This document shows positions 24,243-31,787 of a stretch of 37,104 nucleotides of DNA, piece after piece. The DNA comes from Ignavibacteria bacterium (lineage in GTDB: Bacteria; Bacteroidota; Ignavibacteria; Tepidaquicellales; OLB5). Position 1 is the first letter of the stretch; each line of letters begins with the position of its first letter. Below the pieces are notes generated by a model. It searched no databases, was not told the origin of the DNA, and saw nothing but the letters and a program-made list of their open reading frames with translations. The position numbers were made by a program, and so were the translations under genes. The stretch covers positions 1 through 37,104 of the forward strand of contig JAUQWQ010000162.1 of the NCBI GenBank assembly GCA_030835085.1, given 5' to 3'.

Positions 24243-24740
24243 TTACTTTCTTTTATAAATTACCTCTGTAGCTTTTGCTTCTTCACCGTTTGGAGTAATA
24301 TTATATGCAGTCAGAACAATATTATTGTTATCAATGATTTCCAGCTCACTTCTCCAACCCCATTTTTCCGTGCCTTCTTCGTTAGTATCGTAATAACCCG
24401 TAACATTGAATTTCTCTGTGCCCGGTTTGCTTTCGGAATGCATTATCGCTGTACCCATATGGAAACTATCCACCCATACCGATTGGTACACACCGCGCAT
24501 ACAGTCAAAACCATAGATCGCTATTCCCTCCAGAGTTTTGCCCTGCATGCTGCCTGTATATTCATGTATTATAAATCTGCCGCCGAGAATGGATCTTATT
24601 CTGCCTGTCATAACAGATTCATCACCTATAACATCAGGTTCAAACCACGTTTTAGAAGTTCCTTCCCACTCTCCTTCGAGTTCTTTTAGCTGTTTATGTA
24701 CCCCATCTGCAATTGATTCGCTGAACTTAAATTTTGCCAT
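24243..24740 (-). CDS. DUF1579 family protein
   Basis: 165 residues, soluble, no signal peptide. The pattern is DUF1579: LKELEGEWEGTSKTWFEPD, GRFIIHEYTGSMQGKTLEGIAIYGFDCMRGVYQSVWVDSFH, YYDTNEEGTEKWGWRSELEI and a final EVIYKRK. The fold is lipocalin-like. The family is small-molecule binding at most; the function is unknown. It is last in the minus-strand cluster that starts with the outer-membrane peptidase gene, 47 bases after the VOC gene. Confidence 0.8.
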   Translation of the reverse strand: MAKFKFSESIADGVHKQLKELEGEWEGTSKTWFEPDVIGDESVMTGRIRSILGGRFIIHEYTGSMQGKTLEGIAIYGFDCMRGVYQSVWVDSFHMGTAIMHSESKPGTEKFNVTGYYDTNEEGTEKWGWRSELEIIDNNNIVLTAYNITPNGEEAKATEVIYKRK

Positions 24741-24787
24741 TATTTTATTTTTTTAATTACTGATTGTACTTTATTAAATATGTATGA

Positions 24788-25306
24788 TTAACGATGCTGG
24801 TCAACTAATATTATATTTCCGTCCGGATCGGAAACCATAAGACTTGCAGGTCCGGATGTATTCTCGTCTGCTTCTGTTATTAATTTTATATTATTACTTT
24901 TCAATTTCTTTTGTATTTCTCTTACATCGTCAAATTTTTCAATATTCTTTGCGTTTTCATCCCAGCCCGGATTAAAGGTAAGGATATTGTTCTCAAACAT
25001 TCCCTGAAATAATCCGATCAGTGAATTCTCATTCTTCATTATCAGATAGTTCTTTTTTATATCTCCCCCAAAAACAGTAAATCCAAGATTTTCGTAGAAT
25101 TCCTTTGAAGCTTTAATATCTTTTACATTTAGGCTTACAGAAAATGCTCCTAATTTCATATTCTCTCCATTTATGATTTTCGAATTATTAAATGTTTGTT
25201 CTTTAATAATACTGTTTCCTGATTCCTTTGTTACTGCAATGTTTAAAAAGAAACCGAAACAAAAAAATGCTGCAAGTAAAAAGACTGATATAATTATTGT
25301 TTTCAT
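24788..25306 (-). CDS. Membrane-anchored VOC-fold protein
   Basis: 172 residues. An N-terminal hydrophobic stretch (3-25) is followed by a linker and a VOC (glyoxalase/bleomycin-resistance) domain from residue 50: MKLGAFSVSLNVKDIKASKEFYENLGF, IGLFQG, PASLMVSDPDGNIILVDQHR. Most VOC proteins are cytoplasmic, so the anchor is unusual. The alternative is that translation starts at M50, which begins the domain exactly; AGGAG-like AGAG sits just upstream of it, so the shorter form cannot be excluded. Metal-ligand positions are only partly visible. Between DUF4199 and DUF1579 genes. Confidence 0.75.
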   Translation of the reverse strand: MKTIIISVFLLAAFFCFGFFLNIAVTKESGNSIIKEQTFNNSKIINGENMKLGAFSVSLNVKDIKASKEFYENLGFTVFGGDIKKNYLIMKNENSLIGLFQGMFENNILTFNPGWDENAKNIEKFDDVREIQKKLKSNNIKLITEADENTSGPASLMVSDPDGNIILVDQHR

Positions 25307-25381
25307 TTTTTAAATATGTTTTTTCTTTAGTTTAATAATTAAGTTAACATTACTTAGTATAAATAATCTTATTTAGTCTGT

Positions 25382-25927
25382 TCAGACAGTATTTTCAATT
25401 AACGGGATCTTTTTCTTTAAAATAACAGCAGTTATAAGGCTTATAATGATACCTATAAAAAATACGGTAATCAGCATTACAAATGACTGCAGGACAGGAT
25501 TGTTCCACATAGGCGCTTCCTTATCAAACTCTTCGAGCTGCCTGTTAATCACTTCCTGTGTTTGCCCGCTTGTTTTGATCTTTTCCCTGTAGATTTCTAT
25601 CATCTTGCCGCTTAAATCCGGTGCAATTGCTGTATACAAAAAGTATACATATATGCCGAATATAACTGATGCAATCGCTGAAATACCGGCTCCAAGTGTA
25701 AATGCTTTGTTAAACGTAATTTTACCACCCAAAACCTTATCTCTATAAGTTTTTACTCCAAAAAAAATGGCAGTCAGAGCAATTATCATGCTGCTGTAAC
25801 CAATTATTTCCCCGGTTTCCCACATTTCTGCTGAAAAGTTCTTCATGAAAAAAATATGTGAAAGAACAAATAGAGCGGTCAAAATGCCTCCGGATACTGA
25901 TCCGTACAAAAGAATCTTTTTACCCAT
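25382..25927 (-). CDS. DUF4199 family membrane protein
   Basis: 181 residues with four membrane helices: about 5-27, 41-60, 78-100 and 148-172. The pattern fits DUF4199, a Bacteroidota family: GGILTALFVLSHIFF, GYSSMIIALTAIFFGVKTYRDKVLGGKITFNKAFTLGAGISAIASVIFGIYVYF. A soluble loop of about 45 residues (IYREKIKTSGQTQEVINRQLEEFDKE) lies between helices 3 and 4. Function unknown. It lies downstream of a membrane-tethered LuxR-type regulator, and a possible -7 element lies in the 88 bases between them. Confidence 0.8.
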   Translation of the reverse strand: MGKKILLYGSVSGGILTALFVLSHIFFMKNFSAEMWETGEIIGYSSMIIALTAIFFGVKTYRDKVLGGKITFNKAFTLGAGISAIASVIFGIYVYFLYTAIAPDLSGKMIEIYREKIKTSGQTQEVINRQLEEFDKEAPMWNNPVLQSFVMLITVFFIGIIISLITAVILKKKIPLIENTV

Positions 25928-25958
25928 AAAATTTCATTTTTAATTTAATCAATGAGTG

Positions 25959-25966
25959 CAAAAATA
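25959..25966 (-). promoter_or_regulatory. Possible -7 promoter element of the DUF4199 gene
   Basis: TATTTTTG on the minus strand (TAnnTTTG), 31 bases before the start codon. No TTG at the -33 position, so weak. Confidence 0.35.
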
Positions 25967-26015
25967 GCCTCAAAATTACCGGGAACCTTCACCCGAAAGT
26001 ATGAAAATTGCTGAA

Positions 26016-26492
26016 CTACGGTACTATTTGCAGTTTTCTGGCTTTTTCGAGAGCCTGAGTCCTGCGGTTAACCCCGAGTTTTATGTATATACTGTTTGTA
26101 TGTGATTTGATTGTGTTGAGCGAAAGGTAAAGCTTATCTGCTATTTCCTGATTAGTAAGACCCTCAGAAATCAGTTTAAGTACCTCAATTTCCCGGGTAC
26201 TTAACTCCAAATTTAATGGCAGCTTTACAGGAAGCGATGGTTTTTCGTCTGGATTTTTCTTTTTTCCAACCTTCAATCCCAGGAATATACCTAAACATAA
26301 AAAAAGAAAAGCTGTCAAACCAATATACACATCTGTTCTGAGCTTATATGAAAAATAATAATATTCAAATGATTTCAAAAGTGCAATAGCACACGCTAAA
26401 AGGAGTCCCATAAATATTATATATTTATAAAACTCCTTTTTACTTTTTGAATTCCGGGTTGTTTTTACTTGTGGTTTCTTAGTTAACAGCAT
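26016..26492 (-). CDS. Membrane-tethered LuxR-type transcriptional regulator
   Basis: 158 residues. Two hydrophobic helices (about 24-43 and 55-75) hold the protein in the inner membrane; the C-terminal part (about 95-158) is a complete LuxR-type helix-turn-helix: LSTREIEVLKLISEGLTNQEIADKLYLSLNTIKSHTNSIYIKLGVNRRTQALEKARKL. There is no receiver domain, so it is not a usual response regulator. It may act from the membrane or be released by proteolysis (inference). It follows the outer-membrane peptidase gene by 21 bases and precedes DUF4199, VOC and DUF1579 genes, which are its most likely targets. Confidence 0.85.
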   Translation of the reverse strand: MLLTKKPQVKTTRNSKSKKEFYKYIIFMGLLLACAIALLKSFEYYYFSYKLRTDVYIGLTAFLFLCLGIFLGLKVGKKKNPDEKPSLPVKLPLNLELSTREIEVLKLISEGLTNQEIADKLYLSLNTIKSHTNSIYIKLGVNRRTQALEKARKLQIVP

Positions 26493-26513
26493 TATTTATA
26501 ACTAAGATAAAAA

Positions 26514-29500
26514 TCAGAATCTCATTTTATTTATACCATCTACAAGGAAATCAAAACCAAACAGCATGGTAAAGTAAAACTGCCATTCTTTACCATAAGT
26601 TACTGTTTGTTGTGTGCCGGTTGTATTTGGGAACACATTTGAGAACTGATCTAAACCGTAGCTTGCATTAAATGTAAAAGCTGTGGGATAAACATAGTAT
26701 GAATAAGTCAGCAATCTCAGTTCAAACCCTACATCCTTCCTGAAATCCTTAAGCTTTGTGGCTTTCCCGTTCCATGCATTGCCAATATCACCGTAAACCG
26801 AGAAATAAAGCTTATCAAAGTAGAATTGCAGGAAATTAAAGTCAAGATCGGTAGCTATGGGGAATCTGTACGTTAAATTGGCCGTTGCATAACGGTTACC
26901 TCCTAAAGCATAGAAAGGATATCCTTTCATATTGGGAAAGCCTGTTGCATAGAAATCGAAGAAATTATCCTGCTGGGGACCGAATATCGTGCCGCCGCGC
27001 AGTCTTAAGCTTATTGAATGCGTATTGTTAAATAAGCCGAATCCCTGCAGCAGGTCCCCTTCAAGCCTGTGGAACTTCGCTTTTTCAAATGCTTCTGTTA
27101 CATTTCCCTGGTCATCAATTACCAGTTCAGGATTCAGGTCGTTTATTTCATAGTCATACTTCAGCCTGAAATACCTGCCAATCGGATTAATATCGTCATT
27201 CTTATTGGGCAGGAAACTGCTGTAAGAATAAGCCAGTGACAGGTCTCTGCCTGTAAAATAATTTGTAGATGATGCAGATACCTGGCGGTTAATTGATGGA
27301 ATTATGAATGTACTTAATTTTGAAGCGTATGATGAATATGCAAAGCCAGCTCTCATGTTATGATTGGCATTAATGATCTTGAAAGCCATACCGAATTCAA
27401 ACTGAAGCAGGTCATATGTAACATCAACAGGTATAGTATCAAGTCCTGCAACAAGGTCAGCTTCGGTTTTTCTGGATACATTATACCCTGCCAGCTGGAA
27501 TGATGGTGAAAATCCGAGTTTCTTTAAAAAGAAATCCTTCAGGAACGGAACACCGTTATTATAATCGAACTGGAGGAAGAGATCACGCTCAAAATTGCGG
27601 TTAATTGATGCTCCGCCGAAGATACCCATTCTGCCGAGTACATCCTGAGAGTAGAAATAAAGCCCGGGTTTTATGATATCAAGGAACTTGCCCTCCTTGG
27701 TGTAATTATCAAATCTTAAAACCGGAATTATGAACAGCGGAGTAGCTACATTATTGTACTTTGTTGATGAATATGACTTAACACTGTCATCTTTAAAGTC
27801 TTTAAGCCTGGGAAAATCAAATTTATTCTTGGAAAAGCTTGTGTTCTCACTGTTTTCCTGTGAATACTTAGGTATAACTTTTTCAGGCCTTTTGTAATTT
27901 GCGTTCTTTTCTGCTATTAAGGAGTCAAGTACAGTGAAATCTTTAAGCTCATTTATCTTATACCCTCCCGTTTGCCATGTTGCAAAGGTCAGGTTGCTGC
28001 CATCGGCAGATGGCATAAATGCACCGCCAATTACATTGGTAAGCTGCTGCATATAGACTGTGCTGCTTTCCTTAGACATTCTTGCGTTATTGATAAGGTC
28101 GTATTTGTAAATATTGTATATACCTGTTCTGTCTGATGCAAAAAATATCGAAGCTCCGTCTTTGGAATAAACCGGGCTGCGGAAATCAATTGTCGGATCA
28201 CTGAATATGAAAGTTACTTCTCTGGTATCAACATTTATTTCACAGATCTTGCGGGAGTCTTCTTTGCTGTAATCATAAACAATAGTATTGTTAACCGGTG
28301 ACCACTTGGGAGCATAAACCTGTTCGCCATTTGTATATGTTGTAAGCTGTTTAATTTGATCTTTGCTTATCATCTTACCGTTTGGTGCCGGTGCTATGAA
28401 GAGATTCTGCGTACCGTCGTTATTCCTAACAAAACATATCCATTTGCCATCGCCGGAATATGCAGGAGCATGTGCGCGCAGACCGTTTGAAAGCTGAGTT
28501 TCTTCTTCTTTTGCCACATCATACTCATACAGGTCAAATACAACGGCATCGTGAATATTGGGTTTATTCCTGCGTGAAAATATTATCTTCTTTCCATCGG
28601 GTGACCAGCTATAGGCACCGCTGACTGATGCGATGAGCATATCATCCTCTTTGCCTGAGCCGACATTGTGTACGAACATAGAAGTAGAACCGTAATCATA
28701 TTCTTTATTTGATAAGTATGTTATCTTTTTGCCGTCAGGCGAAAATTGGGGGTAATAGTTGGCAAAGCCAACATCTGCTATAATTTTACCTTCAACCTGA
28801 AGCTGTTTTATTCCTGCAACTTTATCTTTGTAATCCTGCTTTAAATATGCTTTCCATTCATCATAAAGATCACTGCCGTTTTTACCGATCGCTTTTTTAA
28901 ATGCGCCTTCAGAGTTAATTCTGGTTAAGTCACCAAGATTCTCCGAAACTTCGCGCAGCTTATCTTCACCGTATTTTTCTGCTATGTATCTTGAAAGCGC
29001 AAAACCTGAATTGTAAATTGATTCAGCTTTGTATGTTGTTACAGATGCAAACTGCCCCATATCTTCCCATGAAAGCATCTTATCGCCAAGTACACGCATA
29101 CGGAGTATCATATCCCTGTGCGCATCCCAGTAATCATATCCAAGCTGCTGGCGCTGGTACTGCGCTGTTCCTTCTGCAAACCACGCAGGCACTCCGACAC
29201 CCGAGATCGGGTATGAAATGATCGTATTCGGATAGCCGTACAGTACGTCGGGCCTGCGTTCTTTTTCGTAGTTTAAAAACTGAATATAAAGTGAAGGGAA
29301 TTTAGTTGAGAACTTCATTGAAGCCTGAACCTGTATTACGTGTGTGTATTCGTGTGTAATAACATTCCTAAGCCAGTTATGCGTACCGCGCAGGTCAAAA
29401 TCAAGCGAAGCGGAAGCAATTTCAATCCTGTTACCGTAATAATCGGTCGCGCCGTTTGAAATATCAGATTCATCGTTGATAATCCAGGAGGTTTTATCTT

Positions 29501-29711
29501 CCGGGGCATATTTGTACAATGATGTTATTGGTCCGTATATTTCTTCGGCAATCTTTGCTGTAAGTTTTGCCGTTCTTTCTGTTCCTTTGTGATAATGGAT
29601 ATAGAAATGGTCGGTTTCAATTGTGAACCACTCAAGCTCCGGATTTGGCTCAAACTGTGAAAAAGTAACGGAAGTGACGAGCAGTAATAATAACAGGATT
29701 CTGGATATCAT
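26514..29711 (-). CDS. Outer-membrane protein with metallopeptidase, TolB-like propeller and beta-barrel
   Basis: 1065 residues, apparently three modules. After a signal peptide (1-19, ending TFSQ) comes a peptidase MA-like gluzincin domain with HEYTH (120-124) and a third-ligand glutamate in PAWFAEGTAQYQ (E180). Residues about 305-610 hold TolB-like WD40 blades: YYPQFSPDGKKITYLS, YSWSPDGKKIIFSRR, APAYSGDGKWICFVR, PVYSKDGASIFFASDR. The last ~400 residues look like an Omp85-type beta-barrel (GGNRYATANLTYRFP; RGGTIFGPQQ) and end in aromatic KMRF, as outer-membrane strands do. The protease should face the periplasm or the surface. No T9SS tail, so it is inserted by the Bam machinery. It heads a minus-strand cluster with a LuxR-type regulator. 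Confidence 0.85.
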   Translation of the reverse strand: MISRILLLLLLVTSVTFSQFEPNPELEWFTIETDHFYIHYHKGTERTAKLTAKIAEEIYGPITSLYKYAPEDKTSWIINDESDISNGATDYYGNRIEIASASLDFDLRGTHNWLRNVITHEYTHVIQVQASMKFSTKFPSLYIQFLNYEKERRPDVLYGYPNTIISYPISGVGVPAWFAEGTAQYQRQQLGYDYWDAHRDMILRMRVLGDKMLSWEDMGQFASVTTYKAESIYNSGFALSRYIAEKYGEDKLREVSENLGDLTRINSEGAFKKAIGKNGSDLYDEWKAYLKQDYKDKVAGIKQLQVEGKIIADVGFANYYPQFSPDGKKITYLSNKEYDYGSTSMFVHNVGSGKEDDMLIASVSGAYSWSPDGKKIIFSRRNKPNIHDAVVFDLYEYDVAKEEETQLSNGLRAHAPAYSGDGKWICFVRNNDGTQNLFIAPAPNGKMISKDQIKQLTTYTNGEQVYAPKWSPVNNTIVYDYSKEDSRKICEINVDTREVTFIFSDPTIDFRSPVYSKDGASIFFASDRTGIYNIYKYDLINNARMSKESSTVYMQQLTNVIGGAFMPSADGSNLTFATWQTGGYKINELKDFTVLDSLIAEKNANYKRPEKVIPKYSQENSENTSFSKNKFDFPRLKDFKDDSVKSYSSTKYNNVATPLFIIPVLRFDNYTKEGKFLDIIKPGLYFYSQDVLGRMGIFGGASINRNFERDLFLQFDYNNGVPFLKDFFLKKLGFSPSFQLAGYNVSRKTEADLVAGLDTIPVDVTYDLLQFEFGMAFKIINANHNMRAGFAYSSYASKLSTFIIPSINRQVSASSTNYFTGRDLSLAYSYSSFLPNKNDDINPIGRYFRLKYDYEINDLNPELVIDDQGNVTEAFEKAKFHRLEGDLLQGFGLFNNTHSISLRLRGGTIFGPQQDNFFDFYATGFPNMKGYPFYALGGNRYATANLTYRFPIATDLDFNFLQFYFDKLYFSVYGDIGNAWNGKATKLKDFRKDVGFELRLLTYSYYVYPTAFTFNASYGLDQFSNVFPNTTGTQQTVTYGKEWQFYFTMLFGFDFLVDGINKMRF

Positions 29712-30206
29712 AAAAATATATTAGATTTATCTTATTTTGTAAATAAAATGAGAAAACAATAAATGATCTTTCTTCCCGGTAGATTCAGGATGAAAAAGAC
29801 AAGATTAACTGAAAATCACAGTTATATCAATGATAAAAAATATCGAAAAATTGAGAATTTATTAAAAACGGGTAGATTTGTATGCTATAATGTAGTATTA
29901 AATATTTAACAAATTTAGTTGTAATTGAATAAAAAGTAAAGGGGCAGAATTTATCCGCCCCGGATATGGCGCCACAATAAGGGTGCACTTTAATACTTAG
30001 TAAGGTTTACCCGTTTGTAAGGTTTATTTCCAATGATGTAAGGTTTTTATGCCTTTATAAGGTTTGTTTCTTGCTTTAAGGTTTATTTCTTGCATTAAGG
30101 TTTATTTCCCGTTTTTAAGGTTTTTCTCCCAGAATGAGGTTATCTGCAATATCATTAAGGTTCTGTTTCACTTCATTAAGGTTTTCATAATGGGTTATAT
30201 TTAAGG
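29712..30206. other. 495-bp intergenic region with repeat array and terminator
   Basis: Between two minus-strand genes. From the T9SS stop (30207) towards the peptidase gene it holds a 12-copy TAAGGTTT array (about 30001-30220), a terminator at 29929-29961, and about 215 A/T-rich bases holding the promoter region of the peptidase gene, where no TAnnTTTG element was found. Confidence 0.7.
29929..29961 (-). terminator. Intrinsic terminator after the TAAGGTTT array
   Basis: On the minus strand GGGGC (29961-29957) pairs with GCCCC (29945-29941), with extra inner pairs, followed by TTTACTTTTTATT. It lies 245 bases past the T9SS stop, placing the array within the transcript's 3' end. Confidence 0.65.
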
Positions 30207-30220
30207 TTATTTTATTAAGG
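30001..30220. repeat. Array of about 12 TAAGGTTT units at ~20-bp spacing
   Basis: TAAGG begins at 30001, 30018, 30039, 30058, 30077, 30096, 30116, (TGAGG 30135), 30156, 30177, 30202 and 30216. Successive gaps are 17, 21, 19, 19, 19, 20, 19, 21, 21, 25 and 14. The unit core TAAGGTTT is well kept, and the next bases often read ATTTC (best in copies 2, 5 and 6). The array touches the stop codon of the T9SS gene. It lacks the long, exact repeats of CRISPR. Confidence 0.85.
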
Positions 30221-31502
30221 ACATTTTCTTCACCATACTGAAATCATTTGTTACAAGCCTGTACATGTAAATCCCGCTTGAAAATTTTGATGCATTCCAG
30301 TTCACTTCATAAGTACCCGGCGTTAGCTGCTGATTTACAAGAGATTCCATTTCCCTTCCGAGCATATCATATATTGCAAGTCTGACATTAGAGAGCTTTG
30401 GGATGTTAAATTTAATGTTGGTTGCCGGATTAAATGGATTAGGATAATTCTGTTCAAGGTTAAAATCATTCGGTATTTCTGTTGAAATCTGATTAATACC
30501 TATTACTCCCCCGGTTATTGTTTTGAAAACTTTGCCGTTTGTTCCGCCAACATATCCAACTTCGGGGTTTAGGAAAAATACTGAAAACAGTGTATCACTT
30601 CCCTGCTGCAGGACTTCCTGCCAGGAGTTGCCGCCATCTGTGGTTTTCAGTACGCCGTTTTCTTTAGTGAGATAACCAATCAGTCCGTTTGTAAATTTTA
30701 ATGAGAATAATGAAGCAGAAGTACCGATATTAATAATATTCCAGTTACTTCCCTGGTCAGTTGTTTTTAAAACGATACCATTGAGTCCTATAATAAACCC
30801 TGTACTGGAATTGATGAAATTTATATCTCTGAATGAATAATCAGGGTTTACATATGAAATACTCCAGCTGGCTCCCTGGTCGGTTGTTTTATATATTTTG
30901 CCGCTATCTGAAAGGAAAATCCCGGTGTTGACATCAAAAAAATGTATGCGTCTGTATGATGGATAATTCACATTCTGAACAGTTAAAGTGAGGACCATAT
31001 CCCAGTTAGCTCCTGCATTTGTGGTTTTGTACAACCCGTTAAAGCTTGAAAGATAACCGGTAAGCTGATTTCCGAAGTACAAATTATAAAAATGCTGGTA
31101 AAAAAATGAATTAAGGTTATCCTGCCAGGTTACTCCTCCATCGGTAGTTTTGTAAAGCAGCCCCGTTGAGATATAACTGCCTCCAATTGCATAACCGGTA
31201 GTCTGATCCAGAAAATAAAAACTTTTAAGTCTGAATTCAGAATTGACCAACACTTTTTGCCAGTTCAGGCCGCCATTGGTTGTTCTGATGATCTCTCCAC
31301 CAATAAAATTAGTATCAATTTCATGAATAGATATTGCCGATCCAAGTAACCCTGTATTTTCGTTCAAAAAATGGATCGTTGATAGATCGAAAGTTGAACC
31401 TGATTCCTGCTGAGTCCATTGAGAAGTTACCCGGTTCGGGAAAAAAAGATATGAAATGACCAGCGATAACATAAGGCATCGCTTAAGTGTGAGATGATAC
31501 AT
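30207..31502 (-). CDS. Secreted Ycf48-like propeller protein with T9SS sorting domain
   Basis: 431 residues. GGAGG precedes the ATG. Signal peptide about 1-27 (ending RVTSQ). The body repeats blades of the type IHFLNENTGLLGS ... IIRTTNGGLNWQKV, YKTTDGGVTWQD, LYKTTNAGANWDMV, YKTTDQGASWSIS, LKTTDQGSNWNII, LKTTDGGNSWQEV: six or more KTTDxGxxW motifs, as in Ycf48/BNR propellers. T9SS type A domain at the end (NLEQNYPNPFNPATNIKFNIP to KKMSLIK). Role unknown. The stop codon joins the TAAGGTTT array. Confidence 0.88.
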   Translation of the reverse strand: MYHLTLKRCLMLSLVISYLFFPNRVTSQWTQQESGSTFDLSTIHFLNENTGLLGSAISIHEIDTNFIGGEIIRTTNGGLNWQKVLVNSEFRLKSFYFLDQTTGYAIGGSYISTGLLYKTTDGGVTWQDNLNSFFYQHFYNLYFGNQLTGYLSSFNGLYKTTNAGANWDMVLTLTVQNVNYPSYRRIHFFDVNTGIFLSDSGKIYKTTDQGASWSISYVNPDYSFRDINFINSSTGFIIGLNGIVLKTTDQGSNWNIINIGTSASLFSLKFTNGLIGYLTKENGVLKTTDGGNSWQEVLQQGSDTLFSVFFLNPEVGYVGGTNGKVFKTITGGVIGINQISTEIPNDFNLEQNYPNPFNPATNIKFNIPKLSNVRLAIYDMLGREMESLVNQQLTPGTYEVNWNASKFSSGIYMYRLVTNDFSMVKKMSLIK

Positions 31503-31787
31503 AAATTACCTCCATAATTTTATGTTGCGGCCAAGTAAAAGGCTAAGCCTGTACAAAAAATTGTATGTCTACTCTCCTTATTAAATTATATAAATAATTT
31601 AAACAGTAAAAATAATTGAGATAATTTAGTTGTTAATTTGAGAAATATAAAAAAGGTAGTGTTTTGTGCTTTATCTTTTTAGATTAAGTTATACTCAAAT
31701 ATAATACAACAATTCAGAAAAAGCAAATACCTGCAACAAAAATTATTCCCTAACATATTTACGGCATTATTAGCTATCTTTGTAAAT
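31503..31787. other. 285-bp intergenic region upstream of two divergent genes
   Basis: A/T-rich spacer. It holds the ribosome site of the T9SS gene on the left and a TATCTTTG (31775-31782), a possible -7 element of dinG, on the right, five bases before its ATG. No -33 TTG is placed correctly. No RNA gene is visible. Confidence 0.5.

Noticed and set aside
30001-30220. The TAAGGTTT array as a CRISPR
   Set aside because: The repeat core is only 8 bases, spacing is irregular and the spacers are about 12 bases; there are no cas genes.
31541-31575. Small palindrome AGGCTAAGCCT and TACAAAAAATTGTA near 31541-31570 as a regulator site
   Set aside because: Short, and no second copy or matching gene family is nearby; could be chance.
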